From Clostridium sp. CAG:762 (GTDB lineage Bacteria > Bacillota_I > Bacilli_A > RF39 > UBA660): 64,000 bases of DNA. The position numbers and the translations under genes were made by a program. This document shows positions 35,959 to 45,227 of this stretch, one piece after another. The notes below the pieces were generated by a model. The model ran no database searches. It saw nothing but the letters and a program-made list of their open reading frames with translations, and had not been told where the DNA came from. Each line of letters begins with the position of its first letter. Within the stretch, counting starts at the first letter, position 1. The stretch is taken from assembly GCA_000432575.1 (NCBI GenBank), contig HF996829.1, forward strand, positions 1-64,000, written 5' to 3'.

Positions 35959-36896
35959 TAGTCTCTAAGTTCCTTTCCTGTAAGTTCTAAGAAAACATCG
36001 TTTAAAGTAGGACGTTCAGCATATATCCTATTATAAGTAATCTTATTCTCTTTTAAATAAGAGATTAAATTCTCCAAATTATTTTTACCTTTTTCATAAG
36101 TAACTACCAAAGTATTCATATTCACATCAATATTACAGACATTATTTAACTTCTTAATTTTATTTAAATCAACAGAATCAATATCATTCAATTCAACAGT
36201 GATCTTCTCTTCAATTTTTGTTTTCTTCTTTAATTCATCACTTGTCCCTTGAGCCAAAATTTTCCCCTTATCTAAAATAATTATCCTATCACATAATATC
36301 TCAGCTTCTTCCATATAATGAGTCGTATAAACAATTGTAGCACCATCATCCCTAAGTTTCTTAATACCATCTAAAATATTATTTCTACTTTGTGGATCCA
36401 CTGCTACAGTTGGTTCGTCAAAAAAAATTAACTTTGGTTTATGAGCAATACCACAAGCAATATTTAATCTTCTAAGTAATCCTCCCGATAATTGTTTAGG
36501 ATAAAATTTCTTAAAATCTTTAATCCCCACCAAATCAATAGCATCCAAAACATACTTTTCTCTTACTGCTTTATCTTTAATATATAAACCACAAAAATAA
36601 TCAATATTTTCATATACTGTTAATTCTTCAAATACTGCAACTTCCTGAAAAATAACACCAATTTTTTCCTTGATATCATAAGAATTAGGTCTCATTACTT
36701 TATCAAATATTTTAATACTACCCTTTTGAAATTTTAACAAAGACAAAATACAATTAATAGTAGTTGATTTACCACTCCCATTAGGCCCTAACAAACCAAG
36801 TATTTCTCCATCTTTTACTTCAAAAGATAAATCATCAATTGCCCTTAAATTCTTATAATTTTTAGTTAAATTTTTTACTTCGATTATATTTTTCAT
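35958..36896 (-). CDS. ABC exporter ATPase subunit
   Basis: Cytoplasmic ATP-binding subunit driving the two ABC-2 permeases. Walker A is GLLGPNGSGKSTT (about residues 34-46), Q-loop IFQEVAVFEEL, signature LSGGLLRRLNIACG (a slightly variant ABC signature, LSGGL rather than LSGGQ), Walker B LIFFDEPTVAVDPQ, and H-loop TTHYMEEAE. The C-terminal extension (about residues 215-312), with ERPTLNDVFLELTGKELRD, is typical of DrrA-like drug and lipid exporters. AGGAGG precedes the ATG. It lies 9 nt after the csaA-like gene, which is first in the transcript. Confidence 0.93.
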   Translation of the reverse strand: MKNIIEVKNLTKNYKNLRAIDDLSFEVKDGEILGLLGPNGSGKSTTINCILSLLKFQKGSIKIFDKVMRPNSYDIKEKIGVIFQEVAVFEELTVYENIDYFCGLYIKDKAVREKYVLDAIDLVGIKDFKKFYPKQLSGGLLRRLNIACGIAHKPKLIFFDEPTVAVDPQSRNNILDGIKKLRDDGATIVYTTHYMEEAEILCDRIIILDKGKILAQGTSDELKKKTKIEEKITVELNDIDSVDLNKIKKLNNVCNIDVNMNTLVVTYEKGKNNLENLISYLKENKITYNRIYAERPTLNDVFLELTGKELRD

Positions 36897-36905
36897 AATT
36901 GCCTC

Positions 36906-37235
36906 CTAAAATATCTTTGACCCATTTATAACAGTTTTATCCAAACTCAAAAGAACTACACCATCATTAGTATCAGCACCCAAAACACGCACCTCACTTT
37001 TAACATCACCTATATGCATTGGCTCAAAATTAGTAACAACAATAACTTGCTTACCAATTAAATTCTCGCAAGTATATAAATCTGTTATTTGAGCCGAAGA
37101 TTCCTTAACATCAAGTTCACTTCCTAAATCTATCTTTAATTTATAAGCCTTATTTCTAGCTTTTTTATTGACAGAAGCCTCAATTATAGTTCCCACTCTC
37201 ATATCTACCTTATCAAAATCCTTTAATTCTATCAT
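36906..37235 (-). CDS. csaA: CsaA-like tRNA-binding OB-fold protein
   Basis: Small EMAPII/Trbp111-type OB-fold protein: FDKVDMRVGTIIEASVNKKARNKAYKLKIDLG, then SSAQITDLYTCENLIGKQVIVVTNFEPMHIGDVKSEVRVLGA. This is the domain also found at the C-terminus of methionyl-tRNA synthetase; alone it is CsaA or a structure-specific tRNA binder. 109 aa is the stand-alone length and no synthetase is adjacent. Being the first gene of an ABC exporter operon under a TetR-type operator is unusual for it. The start has GAGAAGATGATAG, a weak ribosome site. Confidence 0.85.
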   Translation of the reverse strand: MIELKDFDKVDMRVGTIIEASVNKKARNKAYKLKIDLGSELDVKESSAQITDLYTCENLIGKQVIVVTNFEPMHIGDVKSEVRVLGADTNDGVVLLSLDKTVINGSKIF

Positions 37236-37370
37236 CTTCTCACCTCAAAAAATTTATTCAATAATATTGTACCACATAATAATATAATTTTAAAAATATA
37301 TTTAACATTTTCATCTTTTGCTATTGCGTTATATTTATTAAGACCATCTCAACATACAACAAAATTAATA

Positions 37371-37437
37371 ACAAACGTTTGTAATTAAATTATAGTATAG
37401 TAAAAAACAAATGTCAATATTATTTTAACATTTGTTT
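37371..37437 (-). promoter_or_regulatory. Promoter and TetR-type operators of the csaA-ABC operon
   Basis: Minus-strand TTGACA (37412-37417), 17-nt spacer, TATAAT (37389-37394). A perfect palindrome ACAAACGTTTGT (37371-37382) covers the expected start site. A second inverted pair, AACAAATGT/ACATTTGTT, straddles the -35 region (about 37407-37437). The placement and ACAAAnnnTTTGT shape fit a TetR-family repressor, most likely the gene immediately upstream. Confidence 0.75.
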
Positions 37438-37443
37438 GATTTT

Positions 37444-38043
37444 TTAATCTAAAAAATTTACAATTATATCTAACAATTCATCTTTCATAACATCATAATT
37501 CAAATCCTTATGTTTATGATATACCACCTCATGACAATAATTATCAATTATTCCAATTAAAAGATGTACCTTTTCTTCAATATTCTTATCATTAAAACCG
37601 CCTTTGATTAAAATACTTGAGACTTTCATAGTCAAAAGCATCTCTCTATCATTAAATATATTAGCAATATCTTTATCTAAACAACTCATTGCCATTAACT
37701 CCTCATGTGGTTCCTTTTTAATAGTATGAGTTTTAATATAACTATCTATCATTTTTACAAAAACTTCTCTAATATTCTTTTTATCTACATCCTTATTATC
37801 TATTATACCTAACATAGGAAACATAATCTTATCTGCATAATCTTTAGTCCCCTCAATAAATATATCTCTCTTATCATTAAAATATTGATATATAATACCA
37901 GTAGAAACATTTGCATATTTAGCTATATCCACACAACTAACATTATGATAACCCTTATTACACATCAATTCAAAACCCTTTTTAATTATTCTCTCCTTCT
38001 TAGCAATAGATGTCTTTTTAATAGGCTCTCTCACTTCACTCAT
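37444..38043 (-). CDS. TetR/AcrR family transcriptional repressor
   Basis: 199-aa regulator. The N-terminal helix-turn-helix is KERIIKKGFELMCNKGYHNVSCVDIAKYANVSTGIIYQYFNDKRDIF (read as consecutive segments), with the YQYFNDKRDIF end typical of TetR proteins. The helical C-terminal ligand domain is about 140 residues. It ends 7 nt before the -35 operator of the csaA-ABC operon, which runs in the same direction, so it most likely represses that exporter and may be induced by its substrate. AGGAGG lies before the ATG at 38043. Confidence 0.9.
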   Translation of the reverse strand: MSEVREPIKKTSIAKKERIIKKGFELMCNKGYHNVSCVDIAKYANVSTGIIYQYFNDKRDIFIEGTKDYADKIMFPMLGIIDNKDVDKKNIREVFVKMIDSYIKTHTIKKEPHEELMAMSCLDKDIANIFNDREMLLTMKVSSILIKGGFNDKNIEEKVHLLIGIIDNYCHEVVYHKHKDLNYDVMKDELLDIIVNFLD

Positions 38044-38353
38044 AAAATCCTCCTAACAATATTATAACACCTTTTTACTTATTTTTATTCACACCCTTTA
38101 AGACTACTTTCCATATCAATATTATTTATTTTTATAGATAATACTTTAGGCAAAAAATAAAATACTAAAAATGATGACTTACCAGTCACAATCGTTTCCA
38201 CTATAAAAGCCATCTATTCATATGAAAAATATTTCACATTAATTATATGCAATTAACACCCAAAAGTCAATATTAACATGATTTTCTTCATATTATTTTA
38301 CAGAAGAATAAAAATTAAATAATAAAATACATTTTCCTAGAATAATATTAATT
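38044..38353. other. Intergenic stretch without a convincing gene
   Basis: The region between the divergent tetR and DUF368 genes. A 38-codon minus-strand frame from a GTG at about 38200 (METIVTGKSSFLVFYFLPKV start) has only a weak ribosome site and is not called. No terminator or strong promoter stands out apart from AT-rich boxes close to 38340. Confidence 0.5.
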
Positions 38354-39166
38354 ATGAAATCATTAATATTAATTATAAAAGGGTTTTTTATTGGTATTGC
38401 TAAAATTATTCCAGGTGTCAGTGGAGCACTTTTAGCAATCACATTTAATCTCTACGAAGAAGGTCTTAATGCTATTACTAACTTCTTTGATAACCCTAAA
38501 AAAAATCTATTCTTTCTTCTCAAAGTTGGATTTGGTATTATTTTAGGAATAATCATATTTAGCAAAGTCATCACTTATTTTTTCAAATATTATTACTTTC
38601 TAACAATGTTCTTCTTTATAGGTTTAATTGGAGGAGGCATTATCCCTATAATTAAAAAAAATAAAAGCAAAAATTACCCTATTATACTTATATCATTCAT
38701 CATCATCTATTTAATATCAACTCTAACTGGAAATAATAATATAAACATTGAAAATAATTTTACAAAAATTTTAATCTTCTCCATCTCAGGCTTAATCGAT
38801 GCTGCTTCTACAGTTATTCCAGGAATAAGTGGTACCGCTTTACTTTTATTAATAGGAACATATAATCAAATCATCACACTAATTAGCAACATTACTAACA
38901 TTGAAATAATTATTTCCAATTTAGAAATATTTCTACCTTATACAATCAATCTATTTTTAGGTTTAATTATTTTCACCAAATTAATGCACTATCTTTTTAA
39001 AAACAAACGTGAAAAAACAATATCATTCATTATAGGAATATCATTATCAACTCTATTAATATTAATCATTAAAACTCTAAATACCCCACATCAAAATACC
39101 ATATTAATACCAGCCATAATTCTCCTCATCATAGGATATATAATTGGAAAAAATTTGGATAATTAA
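38354..39166 (+). CDS. DUF368 polyprenyl-phosphate transporter (PopT-like)
   Basis: Polytopic membrane protein of the DUF368 family, recently shown (PopT) to return undecaprenyl phosphate across the membrane for cell-wall synthesis. The family's repeated motif appears twice: GIAKIIPGVSGALLAITFNLY near the N-terminus and IDAASTVIPGISGTALLLLIGTYNQ in the middle, each with PGxSG on an inverted half. About eight membrane segments; 270 aa. No good ribosome site precedes the ATG (TATTAATT), so translation may be weak. It is followed by a polysaccharide deacetylase, also a cell-envelope gene, but a small terminator lies between them. Confidence 0.88.
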   Translation: MKSLILIIKGFFIGIAKIIPGVSGALLAITFNLYEEGLNAITNFFDNPKKNLFFLLKVGFGIILGIIIFSKVITYFFKYYYFLTMFFFIGLIGGGIIPIIKKNKSKNYPIILISFIIIYLISTLTGNNNINIENNFTKILIFSISGLIDAASTVIPGISGTALLLLIGTYNQIITLISNITNIEIIISNLEIFLPYTINLFLGLIIFTKLMHYLFKNKREKTISFIIGISLSTLLILIIKTLNTPHQNTILIPAIILLIIGYIIGKNLDN

Positions 39167-39171
39167 AAATA

Positions 39172-39199
39172 ATAAAGACAAAACCTTTATCTTTTTTTT
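39172..39199 (+). terminator. Weak terminator after the DUF368 gene
   Basis: A 6-bp stem ATAAAG/CTTTAT followed by CTTTTTTTT. A TATAAT at about 39211 then serves the next gene. Confidence 0.5.
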
Positions 39200-39240
39200 A
39201 TACTGATGTATAATAAAATTAGTAAAGTCGAGATGGTAGT

Positions 39241-40665
39241 ATGAAAAAGAAAATGTTAATTATTATAGTAGGAATTTTAATAGCACTAATCACAGTTGGA
39301 GGCATTATATTCTATTTTTTCATTCCTCCTAAAATACAATTGAATGGTAATAAAACAATAACAATTGCTTTAGAAGAAAAATACAAAGATGAAGGAATAA
39401 AAGTTATATGGCACAATACCAACATTACCAAAAAATTAAAAATTAAAACTACTAATAACATAGATAACACTAAAATAGGTAATTACTATATCGAATACAA
39501 ATTTAAATACAATAATCAAGATTATCAAATAAAAAGAAAAATTAAAATAATTGATAATATAAACCCTGAACTAACTTTAACTGAACCGATAGATACCATT
39601 ATGTGCCCAAATGATAATTATCAATCACTTGGATATACTGCCTTAGACAACTTTGACAAAGACATAACCGACAAAGTAAAAATAACCAAAGAAGAAATTG
39701 ATTCATTACACTATAAAATCATTTATAATGTCAAAGATAGTTCAGGAAACACCGCTACAAAAACAAGAAATATTACCATTGAAGACAAAGAAAAACCAGT
39801 TATCAAATTAATAGGAAAAACAAATCGTAACTTATTAAAAGGATATAATTACAAAGAAGCAGGATATCAAGCTTTTGATAATTGTGATGGAGATATATCT
39901 AATAAAGTTACAATAACTGGACAAGTTGATACCAATACAGTAGGAACTTACACCATAACATATAAAGTAAAAGACAGTTATGGAAACGAAGCTGTCGCCT
40001 ACAGAAAGGTAAATGTAATTAATCCAGATACTAGCAAAAATGTGATATACTTAACATTTGATGATGGACCTAGCACAAATATCACACCTCAAATACTAGA
40101 TATTTTAAAAGAAGAAAATGTTCGAGCTACATTTTTTATAGTAGATTTCGGTGGTACAAAGACCGACATAGTAAAAAGAATAGTAAACGAAGGACACACA
40201 ATTGCCATTCATGGTAAATCACACGTCTACAAAGAAATATACAAATCCGTTGACGACTATATGAATAATATTAATTATATGAATGAAAAAATTAAAAAAT
40301 TAACTGGAGTAGATACTAGGATAACAAGATTCCCTGGCGGAAGTTCAAATACCGTTAGCCGTTTTAACCCAGGAATAATGACCAAATTAACAAAAGAGGT
40401 AATTAATCATGGATATGTATATTTTGACTGGAATATCAGCAGTGGTGATGCTGGAGGTACAAAAAATGCAATAGGAATATATAACAACGTTGTCAATGGT
40501 CTTCGATACAACCGTGCTAATGTAGTCCTAATGCATGACTTAAACAGCAAAACATATACCAAAGAGGCTTTAAAAAATATTATTATTTATGGAAAAGAAA
40601 ATGGCTATATTTTCAAAAAAATTACAGATAATACCCCAATGGTTACAATGAAGGTAAACAACTAA
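39241..40665 (+). CDS. Membrane-anchored polysaccharide deacetylase with Ig-like (DUF5011) domains
   Basis: Cell-surface NodB-type deacetylase, probably acting on peptidoglycan GlcNAc. An N-terminal anchor helix (about residues 5-28) is followed by three Ig-like/DUF5011 repeats (about 35-255), each ending in patterns such as GTYTITYKVKDSYGNEA and YNVKDSSGNTA. The catalytic domain has YLTFDDGPS (metal Asp-Asp), IHGKSHVYKEI (the HxxxH metal site with a Lys/Ser variation), RFPGGSSN, and the late LMHDL His. 474 aa. AGATGGT precedes the ATG. It lies next to the DUF368 transporter and the interrupted amidase, suggesting a small envelope-gene cluster. Confidence 0.9.
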   Translation: MKKKMLIIIVGILIALITVGGIIFYFFIPPKIQLNGNKTITIALEEKYKDEGIKVIWHNTNITKKLKIKTTNNIDNTKIGNYYIEYKFKYNNQDYQIKRKIKIIDNINPELTLTEPIDTIMCPNDNYQSLGYTALDNFDKDITDKVKITKEEIDSLHYKIIYNVKDSSGNTATKTRNITIEDKEKPVIKLIGKTNRNLLKGYNYKEAGYQAFDNCDGDISNKVTITGQVDTNTVGTYTITYKVKDSYGNEAVAYRKVNVINPDTSKNVIYLTFDDGPSTNITPQILDILKEENVRATFFIVDFGGTKTDIVKRIVNEGHTIAIHGKSHVYKEIYKSVDDYMNNINYMNEKIKKLTGVDTRITRFPGGSSNTVSRFNPGIMTKLTKEVINHGYVYFDWNISSGDAGGTKNAIGIYNNVVNGLRYNRANVVLMHDLNSKTYTKEALKNIIIYGKENGYIFKKITDNTPMVTMKVNN

Positions 40666-40712
40666 AAAGAATCAATAATATGAATCGTTTCATACTAAAG
40701 ATTCTTTTTTAT
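40664..40712 (+). terminator. Terminator of the deacetylase gene
   Basis: AAAAAGAATC (40664-40673) pairs with GATTCTTTTTT (40700-40710), enclosing a second perfect hairpin TATGAA-TCGT-TTCATA (40679-40694). It can also serve the convergent amidase fragment. Confidence 0.8.
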
Positions 40713-40733
40713 TACAAAAATATTAACAAAATA

Positions 40734-41681
40734 TTATTCAATAACAAGAATTTGACCAATGCTAAGAAGATTACTAGAAAGATTATTTAGAGCCTTTAAA
40801 TTATCAACAGAAGTATTAAATTTTTTTGCAATTGAATATAAACTATCCCCCTTTTGAACTGTATAAGTAGTTTGTTTATGGGAAGTTGGAATCTTTAAAA
40901 CCTGACCAACACTTAATAGATTGGATGTAAGGTTATTAAATTTTTTTAATTTATCCACAGTCGTACCTAACTTTCTTGCTATAGAGTAAAGACTATCGCC
41001 TCTTTGAACAACATAAGTTTCGCTTGGTAGTTCTTGCGATGGTGTTGTTATAGGTATTTTAAGTACCTGACCAATGCTAAGAGTGTTAGAGACAAGCTTA
41101 TTTAACTTCTTAATTTCATCTACAGTTGTATTATATTTTCTCGCTATTGCATAAAGATTATCACCACTTTTAACTGTATAATTAATAGTTCCTGGTGTTA
41201 CTGTTGAAGTAGTACTTGATTTTATTTTTAACACTTGCCCTATTTTTAAAGTATTAGAAGTTAGATTATTTAGTTTTTTTAGTTCATCAACGGTAAGACC
41301 AAATTTTTTAGAAATAGCATATAAACTGTCGCCTGCCTTAACAGTGTATGTTTCATCACTTACTGCAAATGGAGAAGTATATTTATAGCCAGCATATTCA
41401 GCAATAGCTTTTATAACTGCCTCAGCCAATTGTTTATAGTTATCTTGTAAATATTTAACTTTATCTGGAGTATCATCAATAAAACCATATTCAACAATGA
41501 CAGGCTGTGTACGACCTGTATTTCTATGCATAAAATAATAGTCTTTACTTGTATCAGATGGAAGCCGGCGCTGATAATATTTACGAACGGACTGACCAGT
41601 ATCAGCAATGTTGTTCAAAATGTCTTTGGCAAGAACGTCGCTGTTGCGAAGGGCGTAAATTACCTCGGCGCCAGTACCACC
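40734..41681 (-). pseudogene. N-acetylmuramoyl-L-alanine amidase, 3' fragment with four LysM domains
   Basis: C-terminal part of an Amidase_3 protein, cut from its N-terminus by the outer mobile element. Read from the core at 41681 it continues TGAEVIYALRNSDVLAKDIL, then RKYYQRRLP, and the last catalytic Glu in PVIVEYGFIDD. Four LysM repeats follow, each starting YTVKAGDSLYAISKK-like (at about residues 95, 145, 195 and 245 of this fragment) and ending IGQVLKI. Joining it to the fragment at 61191-61462 gives an uninterrupted frame (AAT GCA GGG GGT GGT ACT GGC). Alone it lacks the zinc His residues and a start with a ribosome site, so it should be inactive unless the element excises. Confidence 0.9.
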
Positions 41682-41702
41682 TGGTGATAGTCAAAATGTA
41701 AC
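41677..41702. other. Outer element attachment site, left junction
   Basis: Host side GCGCCAGTA, core CCACC (41677-41681), then TGGT and the attP arm GATAGTCAAAATGTAAC (41686-41702). The arm is the inverted partner, with 14 of 17 bases matching, of the arm at the right junction. Confidence 0.88.
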
Positions 41703-41705
41703 TTT

Positions 41706-42557
41706 TTATTTTTTTGTTAAATTAATTATATAATTTTCAATTATTTCTTTATTTTCAGTCATCTCTTGTTGTAAATTTGATAAATCAGTTTTTAGTTTTT
41801 TTACTATATCTTTATATTTATCTGTAAAATGTTCATTAATCTTCCAATGAAGATACTCTTTATATTTATTAGTATAATCTTCAGTTAATTTACTTTTGTC
41901 AACTTTTGAACATAATAACACAAATCCCATGAATACACAAAAAACATCTATATGATTTTTCTTATCATTAACTAAATATTTTAAAGAACAATATATTAAT
42001 ATTTCTAAAAAATAAGCAGTTTGATAAAAATATAGTATAAATAAATCTTCATCTTTGTTCCTATTCACTTCTATCATCATACTAACTACAATAGAACTAT
42101 GAGTATATAAACATAATTTTTCATATGTGTCTTCTAGTAATAATTGTAGTTCTTCTTTATTAAATTCTTCAAATAAAATTGGACTAATTTCCTTTAATTT
42201 AAATTTAAAATTGTTCAATATTGCTGTAGGACGAGTATTTTTGCTTCTACCACATTTTTCTAAACTCTTAAACTCTTCATAAGTATCTATAGGATCAAAA
42301 TATATCATCATTGACATCATTACTTTCTCCATGCACGAACGCATTAATGTCGCAGAATCTACTATATTATTTCTTCTTAAAGTTTTATATACATTATTAA
42401 TAGTATTATTTGCTTGATACAATAAATTAATTGTTTCAATACTAATATCAGCAGTTACTGATATATTCTTTAGATATCTCTTTATATATCTTCTCATTGG
42501 TTTTATAAAATTATTCTTTACTAATTGTTCAATAAATATTAAATTTTTTTCTTCCAT
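41706..42557 (-). CDS. Unknown 283-aa helical protein at the element end
   Basis: Not recognised. It starts MEEKNLIFIEQLVKNNFIKP and is almost wholly helical, with a segment DSATLMRSCMEKVMMSMMIYF and a hydrophobic stretch LFILYFYQTAYFLEILIYCSLKYL. The overall look (an Arg-rich helix, LYTHSSIV, a tail predicted as coiled coil) recalls DUF5677/HEPN-like proteins, but no R-x4-H motif is clear. It has a poor ribosome site. It is the last gene before the left attachment site, separated from it by 3 nt, the position where elements often carry cargo. Base usage is like the rest of the element. Confidence 0.55.
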   Translation of the reverse strand: MEEKNLIFIEQLVKNNFIKPMRRYIKRYLKNISVTADISIETINLLYQANNTINNVYKTLRRNNIVDSATLMRSCMEKVMMSMMIYFDPIDTYEEFKSLEKCGRSKNTRPTAILNNFKFKLKEISPILFEEFNKEELQLLLEDTYEKLCLYTHSSIVVSMMIEVNRNKDEDLFILYFYQTAYFLEILIYCSLKYLVNDKKNHIDVFCVFMGFVLLCSKVDKSKLTEDYTNKYKEYLHWKINEHFTDKYKDIVKKLKTDLSNLQQEMTENKEIIENYIINLTKK

Positions 42558-42586
42558 TTTGCCACCAAATATAAATTTTATATTCT

Positions 42587-42910
42587 TTATTCTTTTATAT
42601 CATATTCTAATGATAATTTATTAAAAGTTTCTAAATCACATTTGCTTTTTAGTTCATTCATATATAAAGATTTATAAAAAGACCATCTTTGAATAAAATC
42701 AGCAATTGACATTTGATCTATTGAAATATATTGAGCATTTGGTTTTAATTCTTCAATAGATTCATAAATGATAGACTCTTTTTGAAATTTCGATTTTGCC
42801 TTTAATGTTATTTCTTTTAACTTTTCACGATTTGGGTATGATGAATTTAATTGTTTGTCAATATCTTGTATATCCTTTATTAATTCTAATATATCTTTTT
42901 CTAGTTTCAT
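42587..42910 (-). CDS. Unknown 107-aa protein downstream of the BRO gene
   Basis: Not recognised. Helical, charged protein (MKLEKDILELIKDIQDIDKQ start; middle YISIDQMSIADFIQRWSFYK). No membrane segment. The ATG follows GAGGTGA, 12 nt after the stop of the (frameshifted) BRO 3' fragment, so in the unbroken outer element it would be translated in the same operon as the BRO/antirepressor protein. This coupling suggests a regulatory or accessory role with that protein, but nothing specific can be claimed. Confidence 0.6.
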   Translation of the reverse strand: MKLEKDILELIKDIQDIDKQLNSSYPNREKLKEITLKAKSKFQKESIIYESIEELKPNAQYISIDQMSIADFIQRWSFYKSLYMNELKSKCDLETFNKLSLEYDIKE

Positions 42911-42922
42911 AATTAATCACCT

Positions 42923-43464
42923 CTACTTCATTTCAATTTCCTTTTCATCAACATATTGGTAATTTAACAAATTATCACTAGTAATCACACTTTTACCCAG
43001 CTCATTCTCTAAATCTTTTCTTGCATTACCAGCAATTTTGCCACCTCGTCTTGCTACATCAATGTTTTCATTTAATCCTTTTGGATTTTTCTTTTTGCTA
43101 TTTCTCTAGTTGCAATTTCACCTAAATCAGCTAATGTCACTTCTACATCGGTCATATTATCTCTTAATGATTCTTTCCTAAGTCCTTTAAATGATTTATA
43201 CTCTTTTGCAGTCATACCAGACCATTCTTTATAAATTTCATTTGTTAGAATTGCATACTCTTTTGATTCAGTTATTCCTCCATCTTTCCATACATCTGTA
43301 AGTTGTTTTCTATCTTGAATACCTTTAATTCTTTTTGCAATCCATTTTTCATCATAACCTTTAGTTCTATATAAGTCTATTGCTCTTTGTGCTGCTAATG
43401 AAGGATCAAAAATTTCATCTATTCTCTCACTTCCTAGTTTAGCAAGCCATTGTTTTATAGGCTC
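42923..43464 (-). pseudogene. BRO/antirepressor-type protein, 3' fragment with a frameshift
   Basis: C-terminal half of a Bro-N-domain phage-antirepressor/DinD-like protein. From the crossover at 43463 it reads PIKQWLAKLGSERIDEIFDP, then RAIDLYRTKGYDEKWI, GIQDRKQLTDVW and MTDVEVTLADLGEIATREIA. The frame then breaks: one A is missing in the run at about 43086-43090. In the other frame it continues NPKGLNENIDVARRGGKIAG and ends at TAG 42923. The N-terminal half is at 51244-51554. The gene is therefore cut by the inner element and also frameshifted. The frameshift sits in a homopolymer, so a read error is possible. Confidence 0.85.
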
Positions 43465-43500
43465 TCTGTTAAGACCCAAATGACACGTTTTGGGTCTTAA
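43463..43500. other. Inner element attachment site, left junction with hairpin
   Basis: Crossover TC at 43463-43464, 4 nt from the recombinase stop codon (43469-43471). Next to it is a perfect 12-bp inverted repeat, TTAAGACCCAAA/TTTGGGTCTTAA (43469-43480 and 43489-43500), lying within the last recombinase codons. It may be a recombinase recognition structure or a terminator. Confidence 0.75.
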
Positions 43501-45136
43501 CATCTTGAGGCGTTAGAGCAATTTTAAATTCAGAACCTGTTTTTAATATAAATCTAATTACATTTGGATCTTTCTCTCCATTTTTTAATACTTCTCCAAC
43601 TACAATTTTCTCTACAAAATTTTCAAAAGTGTTTTCATCAAATTCCGTTAAAGTGCAAGGAATATTTATAATCTTTTCTATTTCTTTTATTTTAGTAGAA
43701 ATATTTTTATTATCCTCATTTAATTTTTGTAGTTCCTTTAATTCCTCATCTAAATTAGATAATTTTGTTTTTATTTCTTCTTCTTTTAAATCATAAACTT
43801 CTTTTGTAATACTATTATCTAATCTCATATCAACTAATTTTAATAACTTATCTTGTAATACTTTTTTATTGTTTTCTATTTCGTTAATACTCTTTTGATA
43901 ATCATTATCATTAATAACACCTTTTATTGTGTTTAAAAGAAGTTCTTTTGTTTTATGCTTATTCTTAACAATATTATTATAAAGTTCTATAAACATTTTT
44001 TCTAATATATCTTCTCTGATATATCTTGAATCTTTACAATCTTTCTTATCATAGACTCTTTGATAACACATCCAATAATAAGGAATAGTACCATCTTTTT
44101 TCTTGCTTCCATGTCTTCTAACATAAGTTGTTCCACAAAATCCACAAGTTATTTTACTACTAAAAGGATACCTTTTACTATAATTTGTTGGGTGTTTACT
44201 TCCTTCAGGTATTACTTTACTACTTCGTTTTTCGTATATCTCCTGTGCCTTATTCCAAACTTCTCTTGTTATTATAGGAATATGATGGTCTTTTACATAG
44301 TATTTTTCTTTCTCTCCAAAATTTTGAACTGCTCTATGCGAAATAGGATTTTCAATATACCATTTTTGACTAATTAAATCTCCAACATATTTCTCATTGA
44401 TAATCATATTCCTTATTCTACTACTTGTCCATCTTTTACCAGTATAAGTTAATATTCCTTTTTCATTTAATAATCTTGCTATTGTTTGTGTACCTTTACC
44501 ATTAATATACCAATCAAATACTTGTCTAACAATTTTGGCTTGTTCTTCGTTTATTTCAAGTTCTTTTGTTTCTTTATTCCAAACATATCCATATATTCTA
44601 GCAATACCATTCATTTCGCCACGTTTCATTTTGGCTCTCATACCCATTTGAACATTTTGAGATGTTGATTCACTTTCTGCTTGTGCAAATGCACTATAAA
44701 GTGTTAAAAACATTTCGCTATCTAATTCTAGAGTATGAATATTTTCTTTTTCAAAATATACATCTACATTATGTTCACGAAGTAATCTAACATATTTTAA
44801 AGTATCAAGTGTATTTCTAGCAAATCTTGATATAGACTTTGCTATGATAATATCTATCTTACCATTTAAAGCATCATCTATCATTCGCATAAATTCTGTT
44901 CTTTTCTTAACTTGTGTTCCACTAATACCCTCATCAGCATATACACCAGCAAATTCCCAATCTGGATTAGATTTAATATAATTCGTATAATGATTAATTT
45001 GTGAAGAATAACTTGTTAATTGTTCTTCGGAATCAGTGCTTACTCTTGCATAAGCACAAACTTTTTTAATTATTCTTTTAACGGAATTTTTAATATTATT
45101 TTTGAGATTAGCTGCAATAATCTCAACTTGTGCCAT
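43469..45136 (-). CDS. Large serine recombinase of the inner element
   Basis: 555-aa integrase/excisionase. The catalytic N-terminal resolvase domain has YARVSTDSEEQ (nucleophile Ser about residue 34), GVYADEGISGT and AKSISRFARNTLDTL. The recombinase domain contains RGEMNGIARIYGYVW and NEKGILTYTGKRWTSSRIRNMI. The zinc ribbon has CGFCG followed by a distal Cys pair in MCYQRVYDKKDC. A long coiled coil follows. The gene ends 5 nt from the crossover dinucleotide, so its attachment site is physically linked to it. The start has no strong ribosome site, though GAGGTATTAA precedes it. It is the enzyme expected to have cut the BRO gene. Confidence 0.93.
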   Translation of the reverse strand: MAQVEIIAANLKNNIKNSVKRIIKKVCAYARVSTDSEEQLTSYSSQINHYTNYIKSNPDWEFAGVYADEGISGTQVKKRTEFMRMIDDALNGKIDIIIAKSISRFARNTLDTLKYVRLLREHNVDVYFEKENIHTLELDSEMFLTLYSAFAQAESESTSQNVQMGMRAKMKRGEMNGIARIYGYVWNKETKELEINEEQAKIVRQVFDWYINGKGTQTIARLLNEKGILTYTGKRWTSSRIRNMIINEKYVGDLISQKWYIENPISHRAVQNFGEKEKYYVKDHHIPIITREVWNKAQEIYEKRSSKVIPEGSKHPTNYSKRYPFSSKITCGFCGTTYVRRHGSKKKDGTIPYYWMCYQRVYDKKDCKDSRYIREDILEKMFIELYNNIVKNKHKTKELLLNTIKGVINDNDYQKSINEIENNKKVLQDKLLKLVDMRLDNSITKEVYDLKEEEIKTKLSNLDEELKELQKLNEDNKNISTKIKEIEKIINIPCTLTEFDENTFENFVEKIVVGEVLKNGEKDPNVIRFILKTGSEFKIALTPQDVKTQNVSFGS

Positions 45137-45227
45137 TTAATACCTCACTTTCACTTTTATTTTTTTTGAACTTGCAGTCGTGTTCTCATTAATTATTATA
45201 CTAAATTTTTGACTAATTCTATAGTCA

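Noticed and set aside
40734..41618. An independent LysM/amidase gene starting at ATG 41618
   Set aside because: It lacks the zinc His residues and any ribosome site, and it joins perfectly in frame with the fragment at 61191-61462, so it is the 3' part of a split gene.
43072..43503. A separate gene beginning MLRPKTCHLGLN
   Set aside because: Its first codons are the antisense-free overlap with the recombinase tail; homology to BRO proteins begins only at the crossover, so it is a remnant.
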